Source: Planctomycetota bacterium
GTDB lineage: Bacteria > Planctomycetota > Phycisphaerae > WQYP01
DNA: 8,206 nucleotides
Reading direction: 5' to 3'
Assembly (NCBI GenBank): GCA_021838985.1
Contig: JAKCCC010000065.1
Coordinates: 1-8,206, forward strand
The translations under genes were made by a program, and so were the position numbers. The notes under the pieces are model-generated. The model was not told the DNA's origin. It searched no databases and saw nothing but the letters and a program-made list of their open reading frames with translations. Every line of letters starts with the position of its first letter. Position 1 is the stretch's first letter. This document shows positions 1-7,041 of the stretch, in pieces.

Positions 1-2
1 AG

Positions 3-2756
3 TGGTTTTATTCCCAATGGTCGCCACTGGGCGGCGATTTTGCGAACCCCGCCACCATGCCACTGGTTACTTGGAACCCACGGGCGCCGGTGGTGCAAAC
101 GTTGCAGTTGCAGGACCAGCCTGACCGCCCGGCGCATATCAAAATATCCGTTCGTAATCCGCTCGCCACGCCGCTGAAGATTCGTACTTCGGTCGTGATT
201 GTGCCGCAAAACAGCCGACCGACGACGCAAACGCAGACGCTGGCCCTGGCGCCCCATGAGGCGAAAATGATCTCGCTGCGCCCGGCGGCGATGTCGGACG
301 AGCCCATCTATACCCATATCGAGGTTGGTTCCGCTGACGGCAAGACGATCTTCTACCAGCGCGGTTTTCAGTGGAAGATCAACCGCCCCGCCCAGCTCTG
401 GGTTGTGAACCAGGGCGCCAACAAGCGCATCGACACGGCTTTCGCCTATTACCCTTATCAGAACACGCTGCAGGTGCGCGTGAATTTAAGCGGCCTGGCT
501 GCTCGCGCGAAGGTGAGCGGGGTGGCGTTGCAGGTGCGGGATCAAAAAACGGGCCGGATTGTGGCTGCCACGACCATGCCGCCGCCGCGCCGGTACGTGA
601 CGCGGATCGACCAGTGGAAGTTGCCGCCGCTGGATGGCAAGTATGATCTGGCGGTAAACTTGGAAGGGCTGCATACCAAGCCGCAACTGTTGCCGTTCGT
701 GCGTTACCATTTTCCGTGGGAACATAACAAATTAGGCGAGTCGGACCTGGTGGTTCCTCCGTTTACGCCGATCCAGGTGCATGACGATGTGGTGAGCACT
801 GTGCTGCGCCACTATACGATGAACGGCGTGGGGCTATGGAGCCAGGTGCAGGCCAAGGGAAAGAACTTATTGGACGGCGCTATGCAAATCGTGGTTCGCG
901 CCGGCGGCAAGCGATTCGTGGGAAAGGGAAAGATACAATTCACCTCAATCAAGCCGACGCAGGTGGTGGCTCTGGCCCGCTGGTCCGCCGGGCCGCTGAA
1001 AGGCTCGACCCACAGCGTGTGGGATTACGACGGTCTGATGAAAACCACGCTGACCCTGGCGCCGACGACGGAAAAACTCGACTCGGTGGCGTTGGTGATA
1101 CCCTTGGTGAATCGGCTTATGCCGTTGATGACCGCGTGCACCGATGGCCTGCGTTTCAATTATGCCGGTAAGACGCCGCTGGGACCGGGCCAAGTGTGGA
1201 ACGGCCGCGAGGCGCCGCGCAACAGCATTATCGGTTCGTACGTGCCGTATATATGGCTGGGCGGGCCAGAACGCGGCGTGGCGGTGTTTGGGGACAACGA
1301 CCGCGGCTGGGTGGATTTCCAGGCCAAAACGCCCTGCCAGGAATTGGTGCGGAAGGCCGATGGCACGCTGGGATTGCGCTTAAACCTGGTGGCCAAACCG
1401 ACACGGCTTAAGGCGCTGCATCGGATTGTGCTGGGTTTTCAGGCCACGCCGATCAAGCCGATGCCCCCCAATTGGCGATTATGGACGCTCAATGGAAGAA
1501 CGGAGCCGGGCGGTTACGGCCAGGTTTTTCTCGGTGCTTGCTATTACTGGGGAGCGCTTACCGGATTTTCCGACGTTTACCCGCGCGGCCAGGATTTCAG
1601 CATTTACCGGCAACTTGCCGCGGCGCGGCGCACGGGAAAGATCGACCCCGCGTTTATCAAGAAGTGGTTGGCCGACTATAAATATTCTACCAAGAAGAGC
1701 CAGGCGTACTTTCGCCGGGCGTACCGGGCCTCCGTGGAGTACGCGTTCGGCGAACTGGCGAACCGCCCCGAGGGCGTGTTGATCTATACCAATTCGCGCG
1801 GTGTTCGTTTCGACACGCCGGAAGGCCAAACCTTCCTGGACGAGTGGGATCGCAACGCCTTCCCGACCCATCGGTGGCCTTACGGAGGCGCGGTTGCCTA
1901 CGATTTAGACCCGGTGAAAAGCTTCCGAGACTACGCCATGTGGTATTATCGGAAGATGCTCACCACTTTTGATGACGGAATCTATTGGGATGATATCTTT
2001 CTACAATCGGACTTCCATACCGTCTGCACCGATGCCTATCGACTGCCCGACGGCTACGTCCAGCCGTCGGCGGGATTGTGGGACATGCGCGCCCTTATCC
2101 GCCGCACGGCTGTGCTGGATCAAGAACTCGGTAAGCCCAACACCAATATGGTGCACATGACCAACACGGCTATCGCCCCCATCCTGGCCTTTGCCCGCCA
2201 AGATTTGGACTGGGAGATGCACAATGGCGACGCTGATTACCAGGACCGCTTCAGCCGGCCTTTTATCCTCACCGAAAGCATCGGAAGGCAATTTGGTAAT
2301 GTGCCGGTGGTGCTGTCGGAGAACAGCGGCACGTCCGATCCGAAAAAAATGGCCTGGGTGCAGCGGACGGAGGCCGGCGTCTTGCTGACCTTTGAACTGA
2401 AGATATGGGATGGCTACCCGGCCTATTGGAACAACTACCAGCGCATGGTGCAATTCGGCTATGGCACGCCGGCGGTGAAGGTGTGGAATTACTGGCGGAC
2501 TGGTTATCCGATGAAGGTCACAGGCGATAAGACCTCATCGATCATTTTAAGCAAAGCGGGCCAGGCCCTGATCGTGGTATGCGATTGGGGTCATGGCGGC
2601 GAGATTCGCCTGCAGCCGGAGACGAGCATTCTGCAGTTGCCGAATCGCTTGACGGCCACAAATCTGGAAACGCGGCAGGCCGCGCACGTCGCGCCCGATG
2701 GGGTCGTGGCGCTGCGTTTGAAAAAGCACGATTTCGCGGTTTTGCTGGTGAAATGA
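3..2756 (+). CDS. GH123/DUF6067-like glycoside hydrolase, 5'-truncated by the window edge
   Basis: Probable glycan-cleaving enzyme of the GH123-like (DUF6067-type) superfamily; the exact substrate cannot be read from sequence. The frame is open from the first complete codon at position 3. The ATG at 57 has no Shine-Dalgarno sequence and is preceded by 18 protein-like codons, so the true start and any signal peptide probably lie outside the window. Counting from that Met, residues 1-370 look like beta-sandwich modules. Residues 403-418 carry GPERGVAVFGDNDRGW and 460-470 GFQATPIKPMP, signatures I associate with this family just ahead of its barrel. The barrel region shows FDDGIYWDD (638-646), an acidic strand-end motif that may hold catalytic carboxylates, then HMTNT (700-704), LDWE (717-720) and DYQDRF (727-732). 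The last ~75 residues resemble a C-terminal all-beta domain. It ends in TGA one base before the LamG gene, implying co-expression. The superfamily is fairly likely; the activity is inference. Confidence 0.72.
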   Translation, partial: WFYSQWSPLGGDFANPATMPLVTWNPRAPVVQTLQLQDQPDRPAHIKISVRNPLATPLKIRTSVVIVPQNSRPTTQTQTLALAPHEAKMISLRPAAMSDEPIYTHIEVGSADGKTIFYQRGFQWKINRPAQLWVVNQGANKRIDTAFAYYPYQNTLQVRVNLSGLAARAKVSGVALQVRDQKTGRIVAATTMPPPRRYVTRIDQWKLPPLDGKYDLAVNLEGLHTKPQLLPFVRYHFPWEHNKLGESDLVVPPFTPIQVHDDVVSTVLRHYTMNGVGLWSQVQAKGKNLLDGAMQIVVRAGGKRFVGKGKIQFTSIKPTQVVALARWSAGPLKGSTHSVWDYDGLMKTTLTLAPTTEKLDSVALVIPLVNRLMPLMTACTDGLRFNYAGKTPLGPGQVWNGREAPRNSIIGSYVPYIWLGGPERGVAVFGDNDRGWVDFQAKTPCQELVRKADGTLGLRLNLVAKPTRLKALHRIVLGFQATPIKPMPPNWRLWTLNGRTEPGGYGQVFLGACYYWGALTGFSDVYPRGQDFSIYRQLAAARRTGKIDPAFIKKWLADYKYSTKKSQAYFRRAYRASVEYAFGELANRPEGVLIYTNSRGVRFDTPEGQTFLDEWDRNAFPTHRWPYGGAVAYDLDPVKSFRDYAMWYYRKMLTTFDDGIYWDDIFLQSDFHTVCTDAYRLPDGYVQPSAGLWDMRALIRRTAVLDQELGKPNTNMVHMTNTAIAPILAFARQDLDWEMHNGDADYQDRFSRPFILTESIGRQFGNVPVVLSENSGTSDPKKMAWVQRTEAGVLLTFELKIWDGYPAYWNNYQRMVQFGYGTPAVKVWNYWRTGYPMKVTGDKTSSIILSKAGQALIVVCDWGHGGEIRLQPETSILQLPNRLTATNLETRQAAHVAPDGVVALRLKKHDFAVLLVK
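2747..2751 (+). promoter_or_regulatory. Ribosome binding site GGTGA inside the end of the GH123-like gene
   Basis: GGTGA matches the 3' part of the consensus AGGAGGTGA and lies 6 nt before the GTG at 2758. It supports that GTG as the start of the LamG gene. It sits within the last codons of the upstream gene, as expected for translational coupling. Confidence 0.5.
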
Positions 2757-2757
2757 G

Positions 2758-3615
2758 GTGCCCGTGCCGACGGTAAAACAGTGGTGGAACTGGTTTCGGT
2801 CCCTATCCGGCAGACTGCGGCGCTGCGGCTCTTGGGCCTTAGCCGCGGCGGTGTTGGGCGCCGTCCCAGCGCTCTGCCTCGGCGCCGTGGCGCGGCCTTA
2901 TCCCATATCGTCCCCGAACCCGGCGCTGGCGAAGTTTAATCACGCGATCACGTTCTACCTAAGTTTCGATCATCTGCCTTTAATCGCCGACATGTCCCGC
3001 GGTAACGGCCAGCCGGCCGTGGCCGAGGGGGCGGTCGTCCTCAAATCTGGCTTGTGTGGCCACGCCCTGTTGACGCCGGAATCGCCGGTCAACTGGGACG
3101 CCGTCAGCTATCAGGCGCGGCACAATGTCAATTTGTCCCGCCCCGGCGCCCTGGCGGTTTGGATCAGCGCCTACCACTGGCGGCGCAGTAAAAAACAGGT
3201 ACCGTACCTTTTCTTTTTGACGGTTCGTGATCATGGCCGCGTGCTGACACTGGCGCGAATGGGAACGCCGGGAAACCGCGAGATCGTCTATGCTTACGCC
3301 GGCCTCGAAGGCAAGGTCGACTGCGCCGAGCAAGGCAACTCGCTGCGGTGGAAAACCGGCCAATGGCATTTGCTGGTAACAAATTGGCGGTCGGAATCCC
3401 TGCAGTTCTCGCTTGATGGCCAGCCGCCGGTCCAAGTCAATCTCGCCGCCACCGGTTTTCCCAATGCCCATGGCCCGCCGGGTCATTTGGATATACACCC
3501 GCTGGCGCCAAAACAGCGTTGTTTGCTCGATGAACTGCTGGTCTTCAACCGCCCACTGGCCCCAAAGGAAATCCGCTGGCTGTACCAGCATGGTCCGCGG
3601 CGGCCGAACCGCTGA
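2758..3615 (+). CDS. Secreted LamG/concanavalin A-like domain protein
   Basis: Probably an exported carbohydrate- or surface-binding protein; no catalytic domain is visible. The start is a GTG one base after the preceding stop, supported by GGTGA upstream; a GTG at 2764 is an alternative. Residues 1-22 are basic (RLRRC at 19-23) and 25-45 are hydrophobic, ending LGAVA, which fits a Sec signal peptide cleaved after Ala45. Residues about 62-280 form a LamG jelly roll of the Laminin_G_3 type. ITFYLSFD (64-71) is the first strand, GALAVWIS (130-137) the typical central strand, WHLLVTNW (203-210) and LQFSLDGQ (215-222) the next pair. LLDELLVFNRPLAPKEIRWL (256-275) is the hallmark end of such domains. 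At 285 residues it is one LamG domain plus signal peptide. Its stop codon lies inside the first unit of the decamer array. It may help the GH123-like product engage substrate (inference). Domain call confident, ligand unknown. Confidence 0.85.
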   Translation: MPVPTVKQWWNWFRSLSGRLRRCGSWALAAAVLGAVPALCLGAVARPYPISSPNPALAKFNHAITFYLSFDHLPLIADMSRGNGQPAVAEGAVVLKSGLCGHALLTPESPVNWDAVSYQARHNVNLSRPGALAVWISAYHWRRSKKQVPYLFFLTVRDHGRVLTLARMGTPGNREIVYAYAGLEGKVDCAEQGNSLRWKTGQWHLLVTNWRSESLQFSLDGQPPVQVNLAATGFPNAHGPPGHLDIHPLAPKQRCLLDELLVFNRPLAPKEIRWLYQHGPRRPNR

Positions 3616-3688
3616 TACACGCTGATGAACGCGAATAAACGCGAATGGAACGCTGAACCGCTAATGAACGCTGATGGACGCTAATGGC
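3610..3688 (+). repeat. Array of about eight degenerate 10-bp direct repeats, consensus CGCTGATGAA
   Basis: The units are CGCTGATACA (3610), CGCTGATGAA (3620), CGCGAATAAA (3630), CGCGAATGGA (3640), one extra A at 3650, a short CGCTGAAC (3651), CGCTAATGAA (3659), CGCTGATGGA (3669) and CGCTAATGGC (3679). A possible decayed ninth unit, CGCTGTGGA, lies at 3700-3708. The array fills almost all of the only sizeable gap between genes here. Because the period is not a multiple of three, TGA/TAA triplets occur in all three forward frames; the first unit supplies the LamG stop (3613-3615). There are no unique spacers between units, so it is not a CRISPR array. I see no clear -35/-10 promoter or intrinsic terminator in the interval. 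Function unknown; it may be a dispersed intergenic repeat of the host lineage. Confidence 0.88.
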
Positions 3689-3693
3689 AGGAG
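3689..3693 (+). promoter_or_regulatory. Ribosome binding site AGGAG that favours a GTG start at 3704
   Basis: AGGAG directly follows the decamer array and lies 10 nt before an in-frame GTG at 3704. The upstream ATG at 3674 sits inside a repeat unit and has no Shine-Dalgarno sequence before it. The site therefore argues for GTG 3704 as the start of the heparinase-like gene. Confidence 0.5.
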
Positions 3694-3703
3694 CTACCAC
3701 GCT

Positions 3704-5983
3704 GTGGACACCACCCTCACCGATCAGGCCATCCGGGCAACCTGCACGATCGAAGGTCTGAAAGACCTGCCTTTGCTGCACGCAGTTGAGAACGAATTGG
3801 TGTTGCGTTTTTCGGCCCCGCCGGGGCTGTACCAGTTTTCCGGCGTGCTGGATGCTTCGGATTTCGACTGGGAACAGCTCTACGTTAACCTGCACGATTA
3901 CCACAATCACGGCGAGCGCACCGGCCCGTGGGACTTTGCGCTGGGCACGTCTAAACCGCTGGTGCCGGCATACTGGGTTTCAGTGGACGGCCGCAGGATT
4001 GGTTTATGGTTCTTTCAGCGGGTATCGCTGGAAGATTTACAGCGCCGCCGCTTCCGCGGCGCCATGGCGTTCTACCTGGATTGCGCCGGTGAGCATGAGT
4101 TACGGCTGGCGCCCTATCGGCCCGACCGCGTCCGTTGGACATCGGCCTGCCTGGAAACTGATCCGGATGACCGCTTGATCGACCGGTCCGGTGAGTGGCG
4201 CGACGCGGAGGGCAACGTTCCTGTGGCCGCGTGGCGCCAACCGGCTTTCTGGGGCGAGCAGCACCGGCGGCTCAACACCACGCACGCGGCCTATCGGCAA
4301 GCGCTCACCGAGGCTTTCGATTGGGTGCTCGGGAATCCGCAGCCCCAAGCCGACCACCTGCCGTTGCTGATTGCCGCCCACAAACTGGATGCTCGCGCTG
4401 GCGCCCTGGAACGGGCCAGGAAGATTCTTGAACAAACCATCGCCCTGCCCGCCTGGAGCAATCCCGATCCGGAAGGATACAGTCATAACGGCGACATACA
4501 GGCTAGCCGGACACTGCGTTTTCTGGCTTGGGCGTATCATATGCTCAACGAGGAAGAGCTCGATCCGAACCTTCGCCAGCGGTTGGTAGAAAAGCTGCGC
4601 TTGCAAGCGGGAATCTTTTTCGACCTGGCCTTACTTAATCGCGGCTATTGGGGCGGTTCAGTGCTCCAGGACCATGGGCGCGTATCGTTGGGCGCTTACG
4701 CGACGGCGGTATTGCATCTGCTGGGACTTGTTCCGGAGGCCCGGCTTTGGGCGTCTTATGCGCTGCCGCGGTGGCGGCGCAGCATCACGGCCATGCCGCG
4801 CGATGGCGCTATCCCTCCCAGTTCCTACGGCTTTCCTTATCTCTACCTCAATGAGTTGACGCACTTCAGACCGACACTGCTGGCGCTGACGGGCGAGGAC
4901 ATTCTGGATAGCGGTCCATTCCGGCCGATTGTGGGCTTTATCCAGGATATGCTCCACGAGAAAGCCCCGGTGCTGCTGACGGCTCCGGACCAAGGTGGGT
5001 ACGACGTCGTACCGCTGCACTACGCCGAAACGTTCTTCAATCAGGTCGCGGTGAAATATGGCGACAGGCGCGCCGCCGCCCTGGTCGAGCGCCTGCGGCG
5101 CACGCCGGCGGCCCAGAGGGTCTACGCGGATAAGCCCCGACATCTTGCTCCAGCGCACGAAGACGTGTTGTGGGCCTTTTTGGCTTACGATCCGTCCGTG
5201 CGGCCAGTGGCGCCCGCCGTGGCGCCGGTGCGGCTGACCCATTACCCGGACTCCGGCGTCGCCCATTATCACGATCCCCGGCAGGATGTTACGCTGACCC
5301 TGCGTTGCGGACCATGGTGTGGTTATCACGCCTGGCGGCATGCGCCGGGGCCATGCGATCGCATGACCACGGAGGTAGGCGCGGGACATTTCGTGGTATT
5401 CCGTGGTGCCACGCCGCTGTTGGCCACCCCGGACTCGGTCTACCGCTTGCACACGAAGGTGCGCAGCTGCCTGCTGGTGGATGATCGCGGCCAAATCGGC
5501 GATATCGGTTATCCCATGTCGATTCCTTCCTGGCGGCATCCCGGCCAGGAGATTCAGTCTGCGCACTTCGATGACGCCACCGGCACCGGCCTGATCCGGC
5601 TGGACCTCAAGCCGGCCTACCCGGAGGAACTGGGCATGGCTGTTTATACTCGGGAACTACAGGTCGGCCTGGAACGCCGCATCATCTGCCGTGATCAGGT
5701 GGTGTTCGACCAACCCCACCAACTGTCCTGGCTGTTTCATGGCCGCCGCGACTTCGGGGTGAAGTTGTTATCAGACCTGGAGTGCCGTTTTGGCGACGAC
5801 CCCAGCCTGACCATCGCACCGGAGCCGGCGGGGGGGGTAGCCCTGCGGGCCGGCGTACATCCGAGCGAAGTGGTGCATAACTATTCCAGTGGGTTTAACG
5901 AATTCGACCACGTACGGTACGATTCGGTTGAACCGGTTTCCGCCGCTACCGTGGATTTTGTGTTGCAATGGCAAAAGAGGTGA
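3704..5983 (+). CDS. Heparinase II/III-like protein (polysaccharide lyase superfamily)
   Basis: Likely polysaccharide lyase, or a relative, of the alpha/alpha-toroid plus beta-sandwich superfamily that includes heparinase II/III and alginate lyases, which cleave uronic-acid polymers by beta-elimination. I prefer GTG 3704 (759 aa) because AGGAG precedes it; ATG 3674 would add 10 repeat-derived residues, and a TGA at 3665 blocks further extension. From GTG: ~1-185 N-terminal beta domain; ~190-500 helical toroid with NRGYWGG (312-318), His324 and PRDGAIPPSSYGF (365-377), where Tyr375 is a candidate catalytic tyrosine; ~510-759 beta-sandwich with GYHAWRH (540-546), GAGHFVVFRG (559-568) and RSCLLVDDRGQIGD (587-600). 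The last resembles the family's HNTILVDG-like strand, but with RS replacing HN. There is no signal peptide or membrane segment, so it looks cytoplasmic, which is unusual for such lyases. The next gene follows after 2 nt. Fold fairly confident, activity uncertain. Confidence 0.7.
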   Translation: MDTTLTDQAIRATCTIEGLKDLPLLHAVENELVLRFSAPPGLYQFSGVLDASDFDWEQLYVNLHDYHNHGERTGPWDFALGTSKPLVPAYWVSVDGRRIGLWFFQRVSLEDLQRRRFRGAMAFYLDCAGEHELRLAPYRPDRVRWTSACLETDPDDRLIDRSGEWRDAEGNVPVAAWRQPAFWGEQHRRLNTTHAAYRQALTEAFDWVLGNPQPQADHLPLLIAAHKLDARAGALERARKILEQTIALPAWSNPDPEGYSHNGDIQASRTLRFLAWAYHMLNEEELDPNLRQRLVEKLRLQAGIFFDLALLNRGYWGGSVLQDHGRVSLGAYATAVLHLLGLVPEARLWASYALPRWRRSITAMPRDGAIPPSSYGFPYLYLNELTHFRPTLLALTGEDILDSGPFRPIVGFIQDMLHEKAPVLLTAPDQGGYDVVPLHYAETFFNQVAVKYGDRRAAALVERLRRTPAAQRVYADKPRHLAPAHEDVLWAFLAYDPSVRPVAPAVAPVRLTHYPDSGVAHYHDPRQDVTLTLRCGPWCGYHAWRHAPGPCDRMTTEVGAGHFVVFRGATPLLATPDSVYRLHTKVRSCLLVDDRGQIGDIGYPMSIPSWRHPGQEIQSAHFDDATGTGLIRLDLKPAYPEELGMAVYTRELQVGLERRIICRDQVVFDQPHQLSWLFHGRRDFGVKLLSDLECRFGDDPSLTIAPEPAGGVALRAGVHPSEVVHNYSSGFNEFDHVRYDSVEPVSAATVDFVLQWQKR
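5977..5983 (+). promoter_or_regulatory. Strong ribosome binding site GAGGTGA overlapping the heparinase-like stop codon
   Basis: GAGGTGA is a seven-base match to the Shine-Dalgarno consensus and contains the TGA (5981-5983) of the upstream gene. The GAGG core is 5 nt from ATG 5986. ATG 5968, in the same frame, has no such site, so 5986 is the better start for the C45 gene. The overlap suggests translational coupling. Confidence 0.65.
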
Positions 5984-5985
5984 GG

Positions 5986-7041
5986 ATGCCCTTGCTACCG
6001 AGTGTTCACCCCATCCTCGAGTTTCGCGGCTCACCCCGCGCCGCGGGCAAGAGTTATGGCGAACAGCAAGCGGTGTTACTGCGCGAGGCTCTAAAACATA
6101 TTCCCAAAGGGCTGACTTCTCGTCGGCGCCATTATGCGCGGGAATGTTGGCAGGTGTTGCGCCGGTGGGAGCGGCCGGTAGTCGAGTTCCTGCTCGGCGT
6201 CGCGGTGGGCAGCCGCCTGCCACCGCCCGAGTTGATGGCGCTCCAGCTTTTCGAAGAATACGGTCATATGCGCCACTGCACGGCGATGGGCGCCACGGGA
6301 TCGGCGACGCGGGACGGTTCCGCCATCATCGCGCAGAGCTGGGATGACGACACGCCAATGCTTTATCCGGCGGTAAGTTTGTTGCGATTGCGCACCGATG
6401 CCACCCCCGCCACGCTGACCTACGCCCTGCCAGGCCGCTGGGCCGCCGCCGGTATCAACGAGCACGGCCTGGCGGTGGTCTGGACCAGTTCCGGCGTGCG
6501 CCCCAGCCTCGTGGAGCCGCGGGTTGGTGTGCCCACCTATACCCTCGTCGCCGGTATCCTGACCTGCCGTGATTGCGCCGCTGCGGTCGCCTTGGTGCGG
6601 CGCACCCGCAACGCGGGCTGTTTCATCTTTCTCCTGGCCGACGCTACCGGCGAAGTATGGGGGCTCGAAGGTATGCCGGGCCGAGTCGAGGCGATTCAGT
6701 GCCGCGATCTAATCACGCGGAGCAACCATTATCAATGCCGGGCCATGCGTTGCGCTGCCAAACAAAGGCTCCCTTCGCGCTCCACCTTCGCTTATAACTC
6801 GCAGCCGCGCGCGGCGCGGATCGCGGCGTTGACGGGACGGTTCCGTGGCCATATCGACGGGCCGGTTATCGAGTCGATCTACCGCGACCACCAACCTAAA
6901 CAGGGCTTGTGTATCTGCCTGCACGGCGATCCGGGTCCATACCTGACGGTTGACAGTTTCTATGCGGTGCCGGCGAAAAGGGAGTTCTTCATTGCGCGCG
7001 GATACGTCTGCCGCCATGCTTTCACGAGGCATCAGCTATGA
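5986..7041 (+). CDS. C45-family Ntn hydrolase / acyltransferase (acyl-CoA:6-APA acyltransferase-like)
   Basis: Member of the N-terminal-nucleophile family typified by isopenicillin N acyltransferase (peptidase family C45), which cleaves or transfers an amide-linked acyl group after self-cleavage frees a catalytic Cys. From ATG 5986 (351 aa), residues 14-30 (FRGSPRAAGKSYGEQQA) match the family's N-terminal RGxPxEiGxxxG pattern. HCTAMGATG (97-105) puts the candidate nucleophile at Cys98, followed by AQSWDD (116-121), the counterpart of GQNWD, with Asp120 conserved. GINEHGLAV (156-164) and SNHY (246-249) match the conserved N-x-x-GL and TNHF segments, with Asn247 a likely oxyanion residue. GLCICLHGD (307-315) and GYVC (339-342) match the C-terminal SICxH and GxPC blocks. 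Length is typical and the gene looks intact. His rather than Gly precedes Cys98. No signal peptide is seen. It lies 2 nt after the heparinase-like gene and overlaps the GH36-like gene, so it probably serves the same glycan pathway; its substrate is unknown. Confidence 0.85.
   Translation: MPLLPSVHPILEFRGSPRAAGKSYGEQQAVLLREALKHIPKGLTSRRRHYARECWQVLRRWERPVVEFLLGVAVGSRLPPPELMALQLFEEYGHMRHCTAMGATGSATRDGSAIIAQSWDDDTPMLYPAVSLLRLRTDATPATLTYALPGRWAAAGINEHGLAVVWTSSGVRPSLVEPRVGVPTYTLVAGILTCRDCAAAVALVRRTRNAGCFIFLLADATGEVWGLEGMPGRVEAIQCRDLITRSNHYQCRAMRCAAKQRLPSRSTFAYNSQPRAARIAALTGRFRGHIDGPVIESIYRDHQPKQGLCICLHGDPGPYLTVDSFYAVPAKREFFIARGYVCRHAFTRHQL
7026..7029 (+). promoter_or_regulatory. Ribosome binding site GAGG for the GH36-like gene
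   Basis: GAGG lies 8 nt before ATG 7038, inside the end of the C45 gene. ATG 7038 forms an ATGA overlap with the upstream TGA. The next in-frame ATG at 7044 would be 14 nt away, so 7038 is preferred. Confidence 0.5.

Noticed and set aside
57..59. ATG 57 as the true start of the GH123-like gene
   Set aside because: No Shine-Dalgarno sequence precedes it, and the frame is open with protein-like codons back to position 3, so the gene most likely starts left of the window.
2866..2880. Lipoprotein lipobox around Cys40 of the LamG protein
   Set aside because: The residues before the Cys are Pro-Ala-Leu, with Leu at -1 where Gly, Ala or Ser is expected; cleavage after AVA (residue 45) fits signal peptidase I better.
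2980..3591. Minus-strand open frame (203 codons) opposite the LamG gene
   Set aside because: The plus-strand frame has a clear LamG domain and signal peptide; the antisense translation has no recognisable features.
3610..3688. CRISPR-like array
   Set aside because: Units are only 10 bp, degenerate and directly abutting, with no unique spacers and no cas genes in the window.
4658..5566. Long minus-strand open frame (302 codons) opposite the heparinase-like gene
   Set aside because: It is fully antisense to a gene with recognisable domains, its translation shows no family motif, and long antisense frames are common in GC-rich coding DNA.
5968..5970. ATG 5968 as start of the C45 gene
   Set aside because: It lacks a ribosome binding site and would overlap the previous gene by 16 nt, while ATG 5986 has GAGGTGA just upstream and retains the whole conserved domain.
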